Shown piece after piece: positions 24,641 to 33,169 of a stretch of DNA of 40,113 nt. The translations under genes were made by a program, and so were the position numbers. Below the pieces are notes generated by a model that saw nothing but the letters and a program-made list of their open reading frames with translations, did no database searches and had not been told where the DNA came from. Source of the stretch: SFDP01 sp051653625 (GTDB taxonomy: Bacteria; Bacillota; Clostridia; Lachnospirales; Lachnospiraceae); the NCBI GenBank assembly GCA_051653625.1, contig JBOFWM010000009.1, forward strand, positions 1 to 40,113, given 5' to 3'. Positions within the stretch are counted from its first letter, which is position 1. Every line of letters starts with the position of its first letter.

Positions 24641-25723
24641 TTATTTAAAATATACAGGCGCTCCTGTTTTTGCACTTTCGTAAATGGCTTCTAAAATTTG
24701 TGTTACAACAGCTGCTTGATTTGGAAGGACGCATAATTCGCCTTCATCTTTTACTGCATGAACAAATGTTTTTTGTTCTAATAAAGCAGGATCATCACCT
24801 TCGCCATCGTAAAAATCGACACCTGGTGCAGCAAATGTAGGTTTTTCCACTACTTGAGTATTATTTTTGATATAGTTGATACGTAACCCGTCTTTCATAT
24901 CTGCGCCAGCTAATGTGCCACATAAAGAAGTTTTAGCTTCATCAACATCTAAAGAATTAAGTGCCCAACTACTTTCTAACATAATAGTAGCCCCGTTTTT
25001 CATTTTGATAAATCCAAAAGCACTATCCTCAACTGAAAAGGCCTCTGTATCCCAGTCTCCCCAAGCGTTTCCAGTTTGTGTTTGTTTATTTAATTTATGA
25101 TAAGTAGTTCCAACCACATATTCTGGTTCATAATTATCCATTTGCCATAATGTTAGATCTAATGCGTGAGTTCCAATGTCAATAAGTGGACCACCGCCTT
25201 GTTCGAATTCATTTAAAAAAACTCCCCATGTAGGTACTGCTCTACGACGTATTGCATGAGCTTTTGCAAAATAAATATCACCTAAAGTTCCTTTGCTACA
25301 TTCTGCTTTTAGATATTGACTATCTGCTCGATATCTATTTTGATAAGCAATGGATAAAATTTTTCCAGTTTCTTTTGCAGTATCTCTCATTAAGCAAGCC
25401 TCTTCATAATTCATAGCCATTGGTTTTTCGCAAAGAACATGTTTATCATTTTTTAAAGCGTCTACAGTAATTTTGCAATGTGATCGGTTAGGCGTACATA
25501 CATAAACGATATCAAGATCCGTTTTTAAAAGCTCTTGATAGTCTGCAAAAATTCCAACTGTTGTTTCTGGATTAGAAAACTTTTTAGCGGTAGATTCAGC
25601 ACGTTCTAAAATAATGTCACAAAACGCTACAACATCTACTTCGCCTAATTCTGTAATTGCTGGTAAATGTTTATTGTTTGCAATCCCCCCACATCCAATA
25701 ATACCTGCTTTTAATTTCCCCAT
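24641..25723 (-). CDS. Gfo/Idh/MocA-family oxidoreductase (first of two)
   Basis: This 360-residue NAD(P)-dependent sugar oxidoreductase has the Rossmann motif GIIGCGGIANNKHLP (residues 8-22), CEKPMAMN (about 96-103) with the catalytic Lys, and GGGPLIDIGTHALDLTLW with the active-site Asp/His. AAAGGAG precedes the ATG. It heads a three-gene operon with the isomerase and the second oxidoreductase, facing an AraC regulator. The two oxidoreductases are only distantly alike, so they probably act on successive steps or different sugars. Confidence 0.9.
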   Translation of the reverse strand: MGKLKAGIIGCGGIANNKHLPAITELGEVDVVAFCDIILERAESTAKKFSNPETTVGIFADYQELLKTDLDIVYVCTPNRSHCKITVDALKNDKHVLCEKPMAMNYEEACLMRDTAKETGKILSIAYQNRYRADSQYLKAECSKGTLGDIYFAKAHAIRRRAVPTWGVFLNEFEQGGGPLIDIGTHALDLTLWQMDNYEPEYVVGTTYHKLNKQTQTGNAWGDWDTEAFSVEDSAFGFIKMKNGATIMLESSWALNSLDVDEAKTSLCGTLAGADMKDGLRINYIKNNTQVVEKPTFAAPGVDFYDGEGDDPALLEQKTFVHAVKDEGELCVLPNQAAVVTQILEAIYESAKTGAPVYFK

Positions 25724-25823
25724 ATTAATATTCTCCTTTAAATATCAAACTTTATACACTGAACTTGTTAAGTGCTATATTCAGTAGTATACTGAAACAA
25801 AGTGAATTTGTCGTGACAAGTAC

Positions 25824-25853
25824 TTGCATAAAAGTGACAGAATCTGCTATCAT
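25824..25853 (+). promoter_or_regulatory. Promoter of the AraC-type regulator gene
   Basis: TTGCAT (25824-25829) and TATCAT (25848-25853) are 18 bases apart and end 28 bases before the ATG at 25882. This position lies inside the longer open frame that begins with TTG at 25765 and supports the shorter start. Confidence 0.5.
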
Positions 25854-25881
25854 TACTGCAGAAAATGAAAGGGCGAATGAG

Positions 25882-26700
25882 ATGATTAAACAAGATAATA
25901 TTATGAATGCTTATTATGAGCAATCTAGAGATGCATTGCCAGCAGAATGTTGGAAATCAATTGATAATAGTTGTGATACTCATTTTCATAATACATTAGA
26001 GTTGATGTATGTTATAAAGGGAGAAGTATTAGCATTTGTTGCAGGAAAAAAGTATATAGTGTCTTCTAATTGTGCGGTGTTTGCGCCTAGTTATACCTTA
26101 CATTATTATGAAACAATTAAAGAAGGGGAATCTATTATCTTGACGATTCCCCTTGATATGGTACCTTCATTTAAAAATACTACAAAAAATTTAAGATTTA
26201 CGGAGGCCTTATATTATGATACGAATGGTGCAGTCTATGATATGATGAAAAAACTTCTCACTCAAGAAAAAGTAATGCTTTCAACTTCAATTTTACATAA
26301 AGGATATGTATATGCTATTTTGGGATTGCTTTTAGAACAATTACCAATGGAACCATATCATGATTTGCGAAGTAGTACATTTAGTAAAGATGTACTTACC
26401 TATTTACTTGAACATTTCTCGGATTCGGAATTGAATATAAAGCGCGTTGCTAGTCATTTTGATTATTCAGAGAGTAGATTTTCGCATTTGTTTCGAAGTA
26501 CGTTTGGGTATACATTTCCTGCGTATGTTACATTGCTTCGTTGTCAGAATGCATTAGATTGTCTGATTAATAGAGGGGATACTTTAATTGATAGTGCAAT
26601 GAATTCAGGTTTTGAAAATATGAGGAGTTTTTATCGTTCATTTAAAAAAATATATCAAAAAACACCAACTCAATATTTGAAAGATTATATAGAACAGTAG
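25882..26700 (+). CDS. AraC-family transcriptional regulator
   Basis: This regulator of about 272 residues has an N-terminal cupin-like sensor domain (HFHNTLELMYVIKGEVLAFVAGKKYIV) and a C-terminal pair of helix-turn-helix motifs (LNIKRVASHFDYSESRFSHLFRSTFGYTFPAYVTLLRCQNALDCLI and IDSAMNSGFENMRSFYRSFKKIYQKTPTQYL). The frame is open upstream to TTG at 25765; ATG 25882 is preferred because it follows AAAGGG and a promoter. It diverges from the Gfo/Idh operon, which it probably controls in response to a sugar. The ligand is unknown. Confidence 0.88.
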   Translation: MIKQDNIMNAYYEQSRDALPAECWKSIDNSCDTHFHNTLELMYVIKGEVLAFVAGKKYIVSSNCAVFAPSYTLHYYETIKEGESIILTIPLDMVPSFKNTTKNLRFTEALYYDTNGAVYDMMKKLLTQEKVMLSTSILHKGYVYAILGLLLEQLPMEPYHDLRSSTFSKDVLTYLLEHFSDSELNIKRVASHFDYSESRFSHLFRSTFGYTFPAYVTLLRCQNALDCLINRGDTLIDSAMNSGFENMRSFYRSFKKIYQKTPTQYLKDYIEQ

Positions 26701-26718
26701 ATTCATAGAAGTATTACT

Positions 26719-26752
26719 AAAGGAAGAAGTGCATTATGAAACTTCTTCCTTT
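26719..26752. terminator. Hairpin between convergent AraC and LacI genes
   Basis: AAAGGAAGAAGT (26719-26730) and ACTTCTTCCTTT (26741-26752) form a perfect 12-base stem with a 10-base loop. It overlaps the last codons of the LacI-type gene. No long T-tract follows on the plus side, so it is a probable rather than certain terminator. Confidence 0.55.
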
Positions 26753-27726
26753 GTAGTACCACCACAAGCATATGTGACAGGTAGACAAATTAATTGTGGT
26801 TTCTGTGTAGTATGTTCTTGCAAAATTAAGTCAACACAAGTATCTGCGATATCTTCAATAGGCTGAACAATGGTAGAACAGATATAATCGTCCGTATCTA
26901 AAACCTTTGAACCATCAAAACCAATCACTTGTACCTCGTCCGGTACAGATACTCCCAATTCTTCTAAATATTTTAAGACTGTATAAGCGATTCGATCGGT
27001 AACACAAAAAATTCCATCTAAAGTGAATTCGCAAGAGGTTTTATGAGAGGCTAAAAATACTTTAAACTCTTCCATAGAATCTCCATCATTTAATATTTTC
27101 ATTTCATAATTCAAATGATGTTGAATACATCCATTTTCAAATCCTGATTTTCGTTTGTTAGGTTCATTACTAAGAGAAGAACCAATACGAAGAAATGCGA
27201 CTTTTTTGCAACCAAGAGTAGCTAGTTTTTCAGCGGCTAGTTGACCGCCAGAAAAATTATCAGATGCAACACAAGGAAAAGTTGGACCAAGTATTCGATC
27301 AATTGCTACAAATGGGACATTTGGAGGAATTACTAAATTTGGATTGTATGTTAATCCGATCACTCCATCCACTTTATTTTGTTGTGCCATAGTAACATAA
27401 GATTGTTCAAGAGTAGGATCAGAATCTGTGGTACATAAAAGCATACGATATCCTTTTTGAAGAAGACTCCTATTGATAAAATGTGTGATTTTAGCAAAAA
27501 AAGGATTGGTTGTATTAGGAATTAATAATGCAATAACGCGTGTTTTGTCAGCTTTTAAACCTTGAGCAATGCTATTTACTTGGTAATTCATTTTTTCGAT
27601 TGCATCTAGAACTCGATTTCGATATGTTTCTCCAACTGGAACATTATTTACAACGTTTGATACAGTTCCGAGCGAAACACCAGCTTCTCGTGCAACATCT
27701 TTCATGGTAGGGTTACTTTTACTCAT
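26734..27726 (-). CDS. LacI-family regulator of fructan locus 2
   Basis: This 330-residue repressor has a helix-turn-helix (TMKDVAREAGVSLGTVSNVVNN, residues 7-28) and the minor-groove hinge helix SIAQGLKADKTRVIALLIPNTTNPFF, followed by the sugar-binding sensor domain. FCVTDRIAYTVLKYLEELGVSVPDEVQVIGFDGS is typical. AAAGGAG precedes the ATG. It is divergent from the second permease pair, and two CATGAAACG-type palindromes lie in the gap. Its operators differ from those of locus 1, so the two loci have separate repressors. The effector is unknown. Confidence 0.92.
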   Translation of the reverse strand: MSKSNPTMKDVAREAGVSLGTVSNVVNNVPVGETYRNRVLDAIEKMNYQVNSIAQGLKADKTRVIALLIPNTTNPFFAKITHFINRSLLQKGYRMLLCTTDSDPTLEQSYVTMAQQNKVDGVIGLTYNPNLVIPPNVPFVAIDRILGPTFPCVASDNFSGGQLAAEKLATLGCKKVAFLRIGSSLSNEPNKRKSGFENGCIQHHLNYEMKILNDGDSMEEFKVFLASHKTSCEFTLDGIFCVTDRIAYTVLKYLEELGVSVPDEVQVIGFDGSKVLDTDDYICSTIVQPIEDIADTCVDLILQEHTTQKPQLICLPVTYACGGTTKEEVS

Positions 27727-27795
27727 ACTCTAAAATGCTCCTTTGTTTTTATAATGTGAGTATATAACAAAACAAGGAAGAAGTAAACACGATAA

Positions 27796-27810
27796 ATGAA
27801 ACGATTCATG
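27796..27810. promoter_or_regulatory. Auxiliary operator of locus 2 near the LacI gene
   Basis: ATGAAACGATTCATG differs from the main operator palindrome by one central base. It lies about 70 bases before the LacI-type start codon and about 129 bases from the main operator, close to a whole number of helical turns, so it could serve autoregulation or DNA looping. Confidence 0.65.
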
Positions 27811-27881
27811 AAAATATGAACAAAAAATAAAATTTGAAATAGCTATATTTCACAAAAAAAGTGTAAGAATTAATATTTTAA

Positions 27882-27910
27882 TTGACAAACATAGTATCCA
27901 ATGATAAATT
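27882..27910 (+). promoter_or_regulatory. Promoter of fructan importer operon 2
   Basis: TTGACA (27882-27887) and TAAATT (27905-27910) are spaced by exactly 17 bases. The expected start near 27917 lies just before the palindrome at 27924-27939. Confidence 0.75.
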
Positions 27911-27923
27911 GAAATTACAAATA

Positions 27924-27939
27924 CATGAAACGTTTCATG
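27924..27939. promoter_or_regulatory. Main LacI-type operator of locus 2
   Basis: CATGAAACGTTTCATG is a perfect palindrome with the central CG typical of LacI-family operators. It covers the region just after the expected transcription start, where binding would repress the importer operon. The adjacent LacI-type protein is the likely binder. Confidence 0.8.
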
Positions 27940-27958
27940 AAATATAAAGGAGGGTAAT

Positions 27959-28897
27959 ATGAGGAAAAAAAACAATGATGTAAAAGTTGTAACAATAAAC
28001 AATAAATCGTTATTACATCGTATGAAAGACAATTGGCAATTGTATGCAATGCTTTTGATTCCATTGACACTTACTATTATTTATAAGTACATTCCAATGT
28101 ACGGAATTCAAATTGCATTTCGTGACTTTAAGGCAAGTTCTGGAATATGGGGGAGTGAATGGGTTGGATTAAAATGGTTTGAAAGATTTTTTACATCACC
28201 AAATTGCTGGAGAATGATATCAAATACCATATTACTAAGTTTATATAGTCTTTTGTGGAGTTTTCCAATTACTGTTATCTTGGCATTAATGATCAATCAA
28301 TTGCGATTCAAAAAATTTCAAAAAGTAGTACAGACAATTCTTTATGCACCACATTTTATTTCTATTATGGTTGTATGTGGTATGATTCGAATTTTTTTAA
28401 GTCCAACTGGAGGATTGATCAATCTTTTAGCAGGAACGACGCTAGACTTTCTTACAGAAGCATCTGCATTTCGTACTATATACATAGCATCTGGAATTTG
28501 GCAAGATGCAGGATGGGGAATCATTGTATATATGGCAACATTAGCAAGCATAGATTCTTCCTTATATGAAGCAGCAAAGATGGACGGAGCATCTATGTTT
28601 TGGCGCATACGAACAATTGATATTCCACAATTATTACCAACAATGATGCTAATGTTAATTATGAGTGCAGGAAATTTAATGAATGTTGGATTTGAAAAAG
28701 TATGGTTATTGCAAACAGATTTAAATAAGGCAACGAGTGATGTGATTTCGGTATATATTTATCAACAAGGTATTGAAAATGCAAAATATAGTTATTCCAC
28801 TGCGGTGAGTTTATTTAACACTGTTATAAATATTATATTGTTAATTATTGTAAATAAAATAGCATCTAAAGCGTCAGAAGACATTAGCTTTATATAG
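27959..28897 (+). CDS. Sugar ABC transporter permease, LplB type (locus 2)
   Basis: This 312-residue permease is the paralogue of the one at 7284-8201 and forms half of the locus 2 importer channel. Matching segments include YIPMYGIQIAFRDFK, GSEWVGLKWF, FRTIYIASGIWQDAGWG and the EAA loop EAAKMDGASMFWRIRTIDIP. About six membrane spans are visible. AAAGGAGGG precedes the ATG by 6-7 bases. It leads the second fructan operon directly behind the palindromic operator. Confidence 0.9.
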   Translation: MRKKNNDVKVVTINNKSLLHRMKDNWQLYAMLLIPLTLTIIYKYIPMYGIQIAFRDFKASSGIWGSEWVGLKWFERFFTSPNCWRMISNTILLSLYSLLWSFPITVILALMINQLRFKKFQKVVQTILYAPHFISIMVVCGMIRIFLSPTGGLINLLAGTTLDFLTEASAFRTIYIASGIWQDAGWGIIVYMATLASIDSSLYEAAKMDGASMFWRIRTIDIPQLLPTMMLMLIMSAGNLMNVGFEKVWLLQTDLNKATSDVISVYIYQQGIENAKYSYSTAVSLFNTVINIILLIIVNKIASKASEDISFI

Positions 28898-28908
28898 GAG
28901 GAGAAAAC

Positions 28909-29811
28909 ATGCCAAAAAGACGAAAATATTCAAAAGGATTTTCAGATCGAACAAGTGATATTGTCCTTGTTGTAATATGTTTGATTATTGTGACGGTAAT
29001 TGCTTATCCACTATATTATGTATTGATTGCATCTGTGTCAAATCCATATGATGTATATGCTGGAAAAACATTTCTTCTCCCAAGTGGATTAAATATAGAT
29101 GGTTATAAAGCTGTATTTTCTGATGATAGTTTAGCAAATAGTTATGTAAACAGCATAAAATATACGGTAATTGGAACAGTATTTTCAGTAGTAATGATAT
29201 ATTTGACTGCTTATCCATTAAGTATAAAAACGTTACCTGGAAGAAAATATTTGAGTATATTTTTTATCATTACCATGTATTTTGGAGGTGGATTAATTCC
29301 TACTTATTTAATTGTAAAAGATACGGGACTGATTAATAGCATGTGGTCTTTATTTTTGCCTGGTGGTGTTGGAGTAGCAAATATGATTATAACAAGAAAT
29401 TTCTTTGAGAATAGTATTCCCAAAGAAATGATTGAAGCAGCAGAAATTGATGGATCTTCTAAGTGGAAAACATTTATACAAATTATTATTCCTCTTTCAA
29501 AACCTATTATGGCAGTTATGGTTGTATTTAGTATGGTGGCTTATTGGAATGATTGGTTTACAGCTTTGATTTATCTTCCTAATAGTGATATGGCTCCATT
29601 ACCACTCGTATTAAGAAATATTTTAATTAAAAGTTCAGCAAGTGCAAGTCAAGCGAGCACCATATCAGGAGGCTATGCAGAACTTAATAAATTAACAGAA
29701 CAGATTAAATTTGCATCGATTATAGTAGCGGCGGCACCGATGCTTGCATTTTATCCATTTGTACAAAAATACTTTGAAAAAGGATTTATGGCAGGTGCTG
29801 TAAAAGGCTAA
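28909..29811 (+). CDS. Sugar ABC transporter permease, YtcP/LplC type (locus 2)
   Basis: This 300-residue permease pairs with the one encoded 11 bases upstream. It has six spans, the EAA loop EAAEIDGSSKWKTFIQIIIPLSKPI and the family segment TMYFGGGLIPTYLIVKDTGLINSMWSLFLPGG. The C-terminus YPFVQKYFEKGFMAGAVKG matches the locus 1 counterpart. AGGAGG precedes the ATG. No ATPase is encoded in the operon. Confidence 0.9.
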   Translation: MPKRRKYSKGFSDRTSDIVLVVICLIIVTVIAYPLYYVLIASVSNPYDVYAGKTFLLPSGLNIDGYKAVFSDDSLANSYVNSIKYTVIGTVFSVVMIYLTAYPLSIKTLPGRKYLSIFFIITMYFGGGLIPTYLIVKDTGLINSMWSLFLPGGVGVANMIITRNFFENSIPKEMIEAAEIDGSSKWKTFIQIIIPLSKPIMAVMVVFSMVAYWNDWFTALIYLPNSDMAPLPLVLRNILIKSSASASQASTISGGYAELNKLTEQIKFASIIVAAAPMLAFYPFVQKYFEKGFMAGAVKG

Positions 29812-29841
29812 GTAAATAAAAAAATATGGAGGAAAAGAAAT

Positions 29842-31497
29842 ATGAAAAGAAAAAATGTATTAAAAATGGTAGTATCTACAGCTTTGATAACAAGTATGGT
29901 AGTATCGATGACGGCGTGTGGCGGGAAGCAAACAACGAAAGTAGACGCAGATGGTAATCAAGTAGAATTTTCGATTTTATCAGGAATTAGTGCGCTTAGT
30001 AGTGGATATGAAGAAAATGAAGTATTAAAGTCATTGCAAGAAGAGAATGGAATTACAATTAATTGGGATTGTATGAGTGATTCTTTATCAGAACAAGTAA
30101 ATATCAGAATTGCTGGTGGAGATCTTCCAGATGCATTTCAAGGAGTTGGATTTTCCAATTATGAATTAACAAGATACGGAACAGATGGTACCTTTATTGA
30201 TCTTACGCAATATATTACAGAAGAAACTATGCCAAATCTTTCAAAAATATTAAAAGAAAATCCAGATATATTAAGTGCTATTACTATGAGTGATGGTGGT
30301 ATTTATGGCCTCCCATCGGCTGAAAAAATGGGTACAGCAGGTATCGGAAGTGAAACAGATTATAGTATTTATACAATCCCACAATTTAGTATGATTAATA
30401 AAGCATGGCTAGATGATTTAGGATTGGCAATGCCAACAACGTTAGATGAATTGCATGATGTTTTAGTAGCCTTTAAGGAAAATGATATGAGTGCGAAATA
30501 TTATGGGAATGATGCTGGTACAACAATTCCGATGAGTACAGGATATGATCAATGGTGTTGGGGACAAAACATTTTTTATGCAGGGTTTGGATTTACAAAT
30601 TGGATAAATGATGTATGTAATGATTTAGTTTTAAAAGAAGATGGAACGGTAGAATTTGTTTCTGCAACAGACAATTACAGAGCAGCATTAACCTATTTCC
30701 ATGACTGGTTTGCGGATGGATTAATGGATAATGAAATGTTCAGTCAAAGTGATACCCAATATATTGCAAAATGTTCACAAGGATATGTTGGAGTTGGAAC
30801 TTGGTGGTATATTGAAGAATTAATGGGAGAGTATGCTTCTGATTATGAATTTCTTCCTGTACTAGATGGCCCAAGTGGAACAAGCAATGTTACAATACGA
30901 ACTGGTGGTGGAACAAATAGTGGAAATCTTAGTATTACAAGTGCATGTGAAAGCCCAGAAACCTTATTAAAATTCTACGATTCTTGGTATCAAGCAGATG
31001 TTGTAATGCAACTTCAATATGGTCCAATTGGAACATACTTTAGTGAACAAGATGAAAATGGTGTATGGTTAAGTATTACTGATGCAGAAAGTAAAGAAAA
31101 ATTTGGAAAAAGTGCAGGTGAATTAAAAAGTGAGAATGAAGTATATGGACCAAAATTAATTTTAAGTGATTATTATAATACAACATTCAAAATGGAAGAT
31201 CGTGCAATAGAAAGATTAACAGATTTACAAGAATATTGGATGCAATTTGTAAGTAGTGATGTAACATATCCTGTAGATTGTGTTTTTACAGAAGAAGAAC
31301 TAGAGATAATTGATCAATATAGAACAGATTTTGAGAATACAGTATCAGAAAATGAAGGATTATGGATTAAAAATGGTGGTCCAACAGATGAAGAATGGAA
31401 TAATTATCTTACTGTTTTAAAAGAAAGTTGTGGAATGGATAAATTATTGAGTGTTTATCAAGAAGCATATAATCGATATGAAAATGTAAGTGAGTAG
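29842..31497 (+). CDS. Sugar ABC transporter solute-binding lipoprotein (locus 2)
   Basis: This 551-residue extracellular binding protein starts with a lipoprotein signal (MKRKNVLKMVV, hydrophobic core, lipobox MTAC near residues 23-26). Like its locus 1 counterpart it is a large LplA-type protein; shared features are the N-terminal LQEENGITINWDC region and the late segments DYYNTTFK and GPTDEEWNNYLTVL. GGAGGAAAAG precedes the ATG. The GH32 gene starts 5 bases after its stop, the same spacing as in locus 1. Its ligand may differ from that of locus 1, as the two proteins are clearly diverged. Confidence 0.88.
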   Translation: MKRKNVLKMVVSTALITSMVVSMTACGGKQTTKVDADGNQVEFSILSGISALSSGYEENEVLKSLQEENGITINWDCMSDSLSEQVNIRIAGGDLPDAFQGVGFSNYELTRYGTDGTFIDLTQYITEETMPNLSKILKENPDILSAITMSDGGIYGLPSAEKMGTAGIGSETDYSIYTIPQFSMINKAWLDDLGLAMPTTLDELHDVLVAFKENDMSAKYYGNDAGTTIPMSTGYDQWCWGQNIFYAGFGFTNWINDVCNDLVLKEDGTVEFVSATDNYRAALTYFHDWFADGLMDNEMFSQSDTQYIAKCSQGYVGVGTWWYIEELMGEYASDYEFLPVLDGPSGTSNVTIRTGGGTNSGNLSITSACESPETLLKFYDSWYQADVVMQLQYGPIGTYFSEQDENGVWLSITDAESKEKFGKSAGELKSENEVYGPKLILSDYYNTTFKMEDRAIERLTDLQEYWMQFVSSDVTYPVDCVFTEEELEIIDQYRTDFENTVSENEGLWIKNGGPTDEEWNNYLTVLKESCGMDKLLSVYQEAYNRYENVSE

Positions 31498-31502
31498 AAA
31501 GT

Positions 31503-32984
31503 ATGAAAGAAATATTAAAAAAAGCAATTAAATATGAAGAAGAAAAAGAACTACAAATTAAAGAAAAAACAAGACCAGTTATTCACTTATCCTCTCGTGT
31601 TGGTTGGATGAACGATCCGAATGGATTTTCTTATTATAAAGGAAAGTATCATATGTTTTATCAATATTATCCTTACAATACGCATTGGGGACCGATGCAT
31701 TGGGGACATGCAGTGAGTGAAGATTTAATCAAATGGACATATGAACCAGTGGCAATTGCACCCGATGAAGAATATGATAGCGTTGGATGTTTTTCAGGAA
31801 GTGCGATTGAATTACCTACTGGTGAGCATTTACTTTTATATACAGGAGTGACGAAAGAGTCAAAAGAAGAAAATGCAAAAGATATACAAACACAGTGTAT
31901 AGCTGTTGGAGATGGAAAAACATATAAAAAACATGAAAATAATCCAGTTTTAACAGAAGAAACATTGCCAACAAATTGCAGTAAATATGATTTTAGAGAT
32001 CCTAAAATTTGGTTTGAAGATGGGATGTATTATTGTGTGGTAGGAAGTTGCACAGAAGAAAAGGATGGTCAAATACTTTTATATAACAGTAGTAATGGAT
32101 TTGATTGGAACTTTGAAAAAGTACTGATTGAAAATAAGAAACGATACGGTAGAATGTGGGAATGTCCAGATTTCTTTGAATTAAATGGAAAGCATATGTT
32201 GATTACAAGCCCACAAGATATGCTTCCAGAAGGATTGGAATTTCACAATGGAAATGGAACATTATATTTTGTGGGGAATTATGACAAAAATCACAATTTT
32301 TCAGAAGAAACATGTGGTACAATTGATTATGGAATAGACTTTTATGCACCGCAAACAGTGCTTTCTCCAGATGGAAGACGCATTATGATTGGATGGATGC
32401 AAAATTGGGATACGCTTTCATTTAAACCAGAATATTTATGGTTCGGTCAAATGAGTATTCCAAGAGAAGTAACGATTAAAGAGCATAAAATGTTTCAAGC
32501 ACCTGTGAGAGAGATTGAGAAGTATTATGGAAAAGAAATCATTCATCAAAATGTTTTAGTTTCTAACAAAGTGCAATTGCCAGAAGTGCAAGGAAGATGC
32601 GTAGATCTTTTTCTAGAAATCAAACCGTCTGACGAAAAAGAGTGTTATAAAAATTTTGAAATTCGTGTGGCAGATGATGGAGCAAATTATACATCAATTA
32701 TATATGAAGCAAGTTCTTCGATTCTCAAACTAGATCGAAAACATTCAGGTACAAGAAGAGCTACAGTGCATCAAAGAAGAGCTTATGTAAAAAATCAAAA
32801 TGGAAAAATAAAGTTGAGAATTTTATTGGATCGATTTAGTATGGAAGTATTTATAAATGATGGAGAACAAGTGATGTCTATGACTTTTTACACAGATCTT
32901 TCTGCAGAAGGAATTAATTTTATTATTGAGGGAAAAGCTTTTCTAGACGTTGCAATGCATGAATTAAAAGTGGAAATGCTATAG
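31503..32984 (+). CDS. GH32 beta-fructosidase, cytoplasmic (locus 2)
   Basis: This 493-residue GH32 enzyme carries WMNDPNG with nucleophile Asp38, FRDP with the stabilising Asp, and WECPDFF with the acid/base Glu, and ends in the beta-sandwich with VHQRRAYVKNQNGKIKLRILLDRFSMEVFINDGEQ. It lacks a signal peptide, so it acts on imported sugar in the cytoplasm. It is closely related to the enzyme at 10817-12304 over its full length. The ribosome binding site is weak (GTGAGTAGAAAGT), suggesting translational coupling to the binding-protein gene. Confidence 0.92.
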   Translation: MKEILKKAIKYEEEKELQIKEKTRPVIHLSSRVGWMNDPNGFSYYKGKYHMFYQYYPYNTHWGPMHWGHAVSEDLIKWTYEPVAIAPDEEYDSVGCFSGSAIELPTGEHLLLYTGVTKESKEENAKDIQTQCIAVGDGKTYKKHENNPVLTEETLPTNCSKYDFRDPKIWFEDGMYYCVVGSCTEEKDGQILLYNSSNGFDWNFEKVLIENKKRYGRMWECPDFFELNGKHMLITSPQDMLPEGLEFHNGNGTLYFVGNYDKNHNFSEETCGTIDYGIDFYAPQTVLSPDGRRIMIGWMQNWDTLSFKPEYLWFGQMSIPREVTIKEHKMFQAPVREIEKYYGKEIIHQNVLVSNKVQLPEVQGRCVDLFLEIKPSDEKECYKNFEIRVADDGANYTSIIYEASSSILKLDRKHSGTRRATVHQRRAYVKNQNGKIKLRILLDRFSMEVFINDGEQVMSMTFYTDLSAEGINFIIEGKAFLDVAMHELKVEML

Positions 32985-32992
32985 TTAAGAAG

Positions 32993-33020
32993 AAAAAAGT
33001 CGCACTTGTGTGACTTTTTT
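32993..33020 (+). terminator. Intrinsic terminator after fructan operon 2
   Basis: AAAAAAGTCGCAC (32993-33005) pairs with GTGTGACTTTTTT (33008-33020), with one G-T wobble and a 2-base apparent loop, which would open somewhat in reality. The T-run completes a strong rho-independent terminator. Confidence 0.85.
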
Positions 33021-33169
33021 CTGACTATTTCAAAAATTGCTTCAAATTGTAAAAAATATTTTTTTTTTGCAATTGTTACTTTTTTGTGACCATAAAAATA
33101 ATATAGTATTAGAAAGGTGAAAATTAATTTTATAAAGAATATATAGCCTAAGCGAAAGGATACTATAGA

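Noticed and set aside
33021..33169. Possible cyclic-di-GMP riboswitch before the first GGDEF-EAL gene (GCGAAAGG near the start codon).
   Set aside because: The GAAAGG is in ribosome binding position and the paired stems and tetraloop-receptor elements of cyclic-di-GMP riboswitches are not present.
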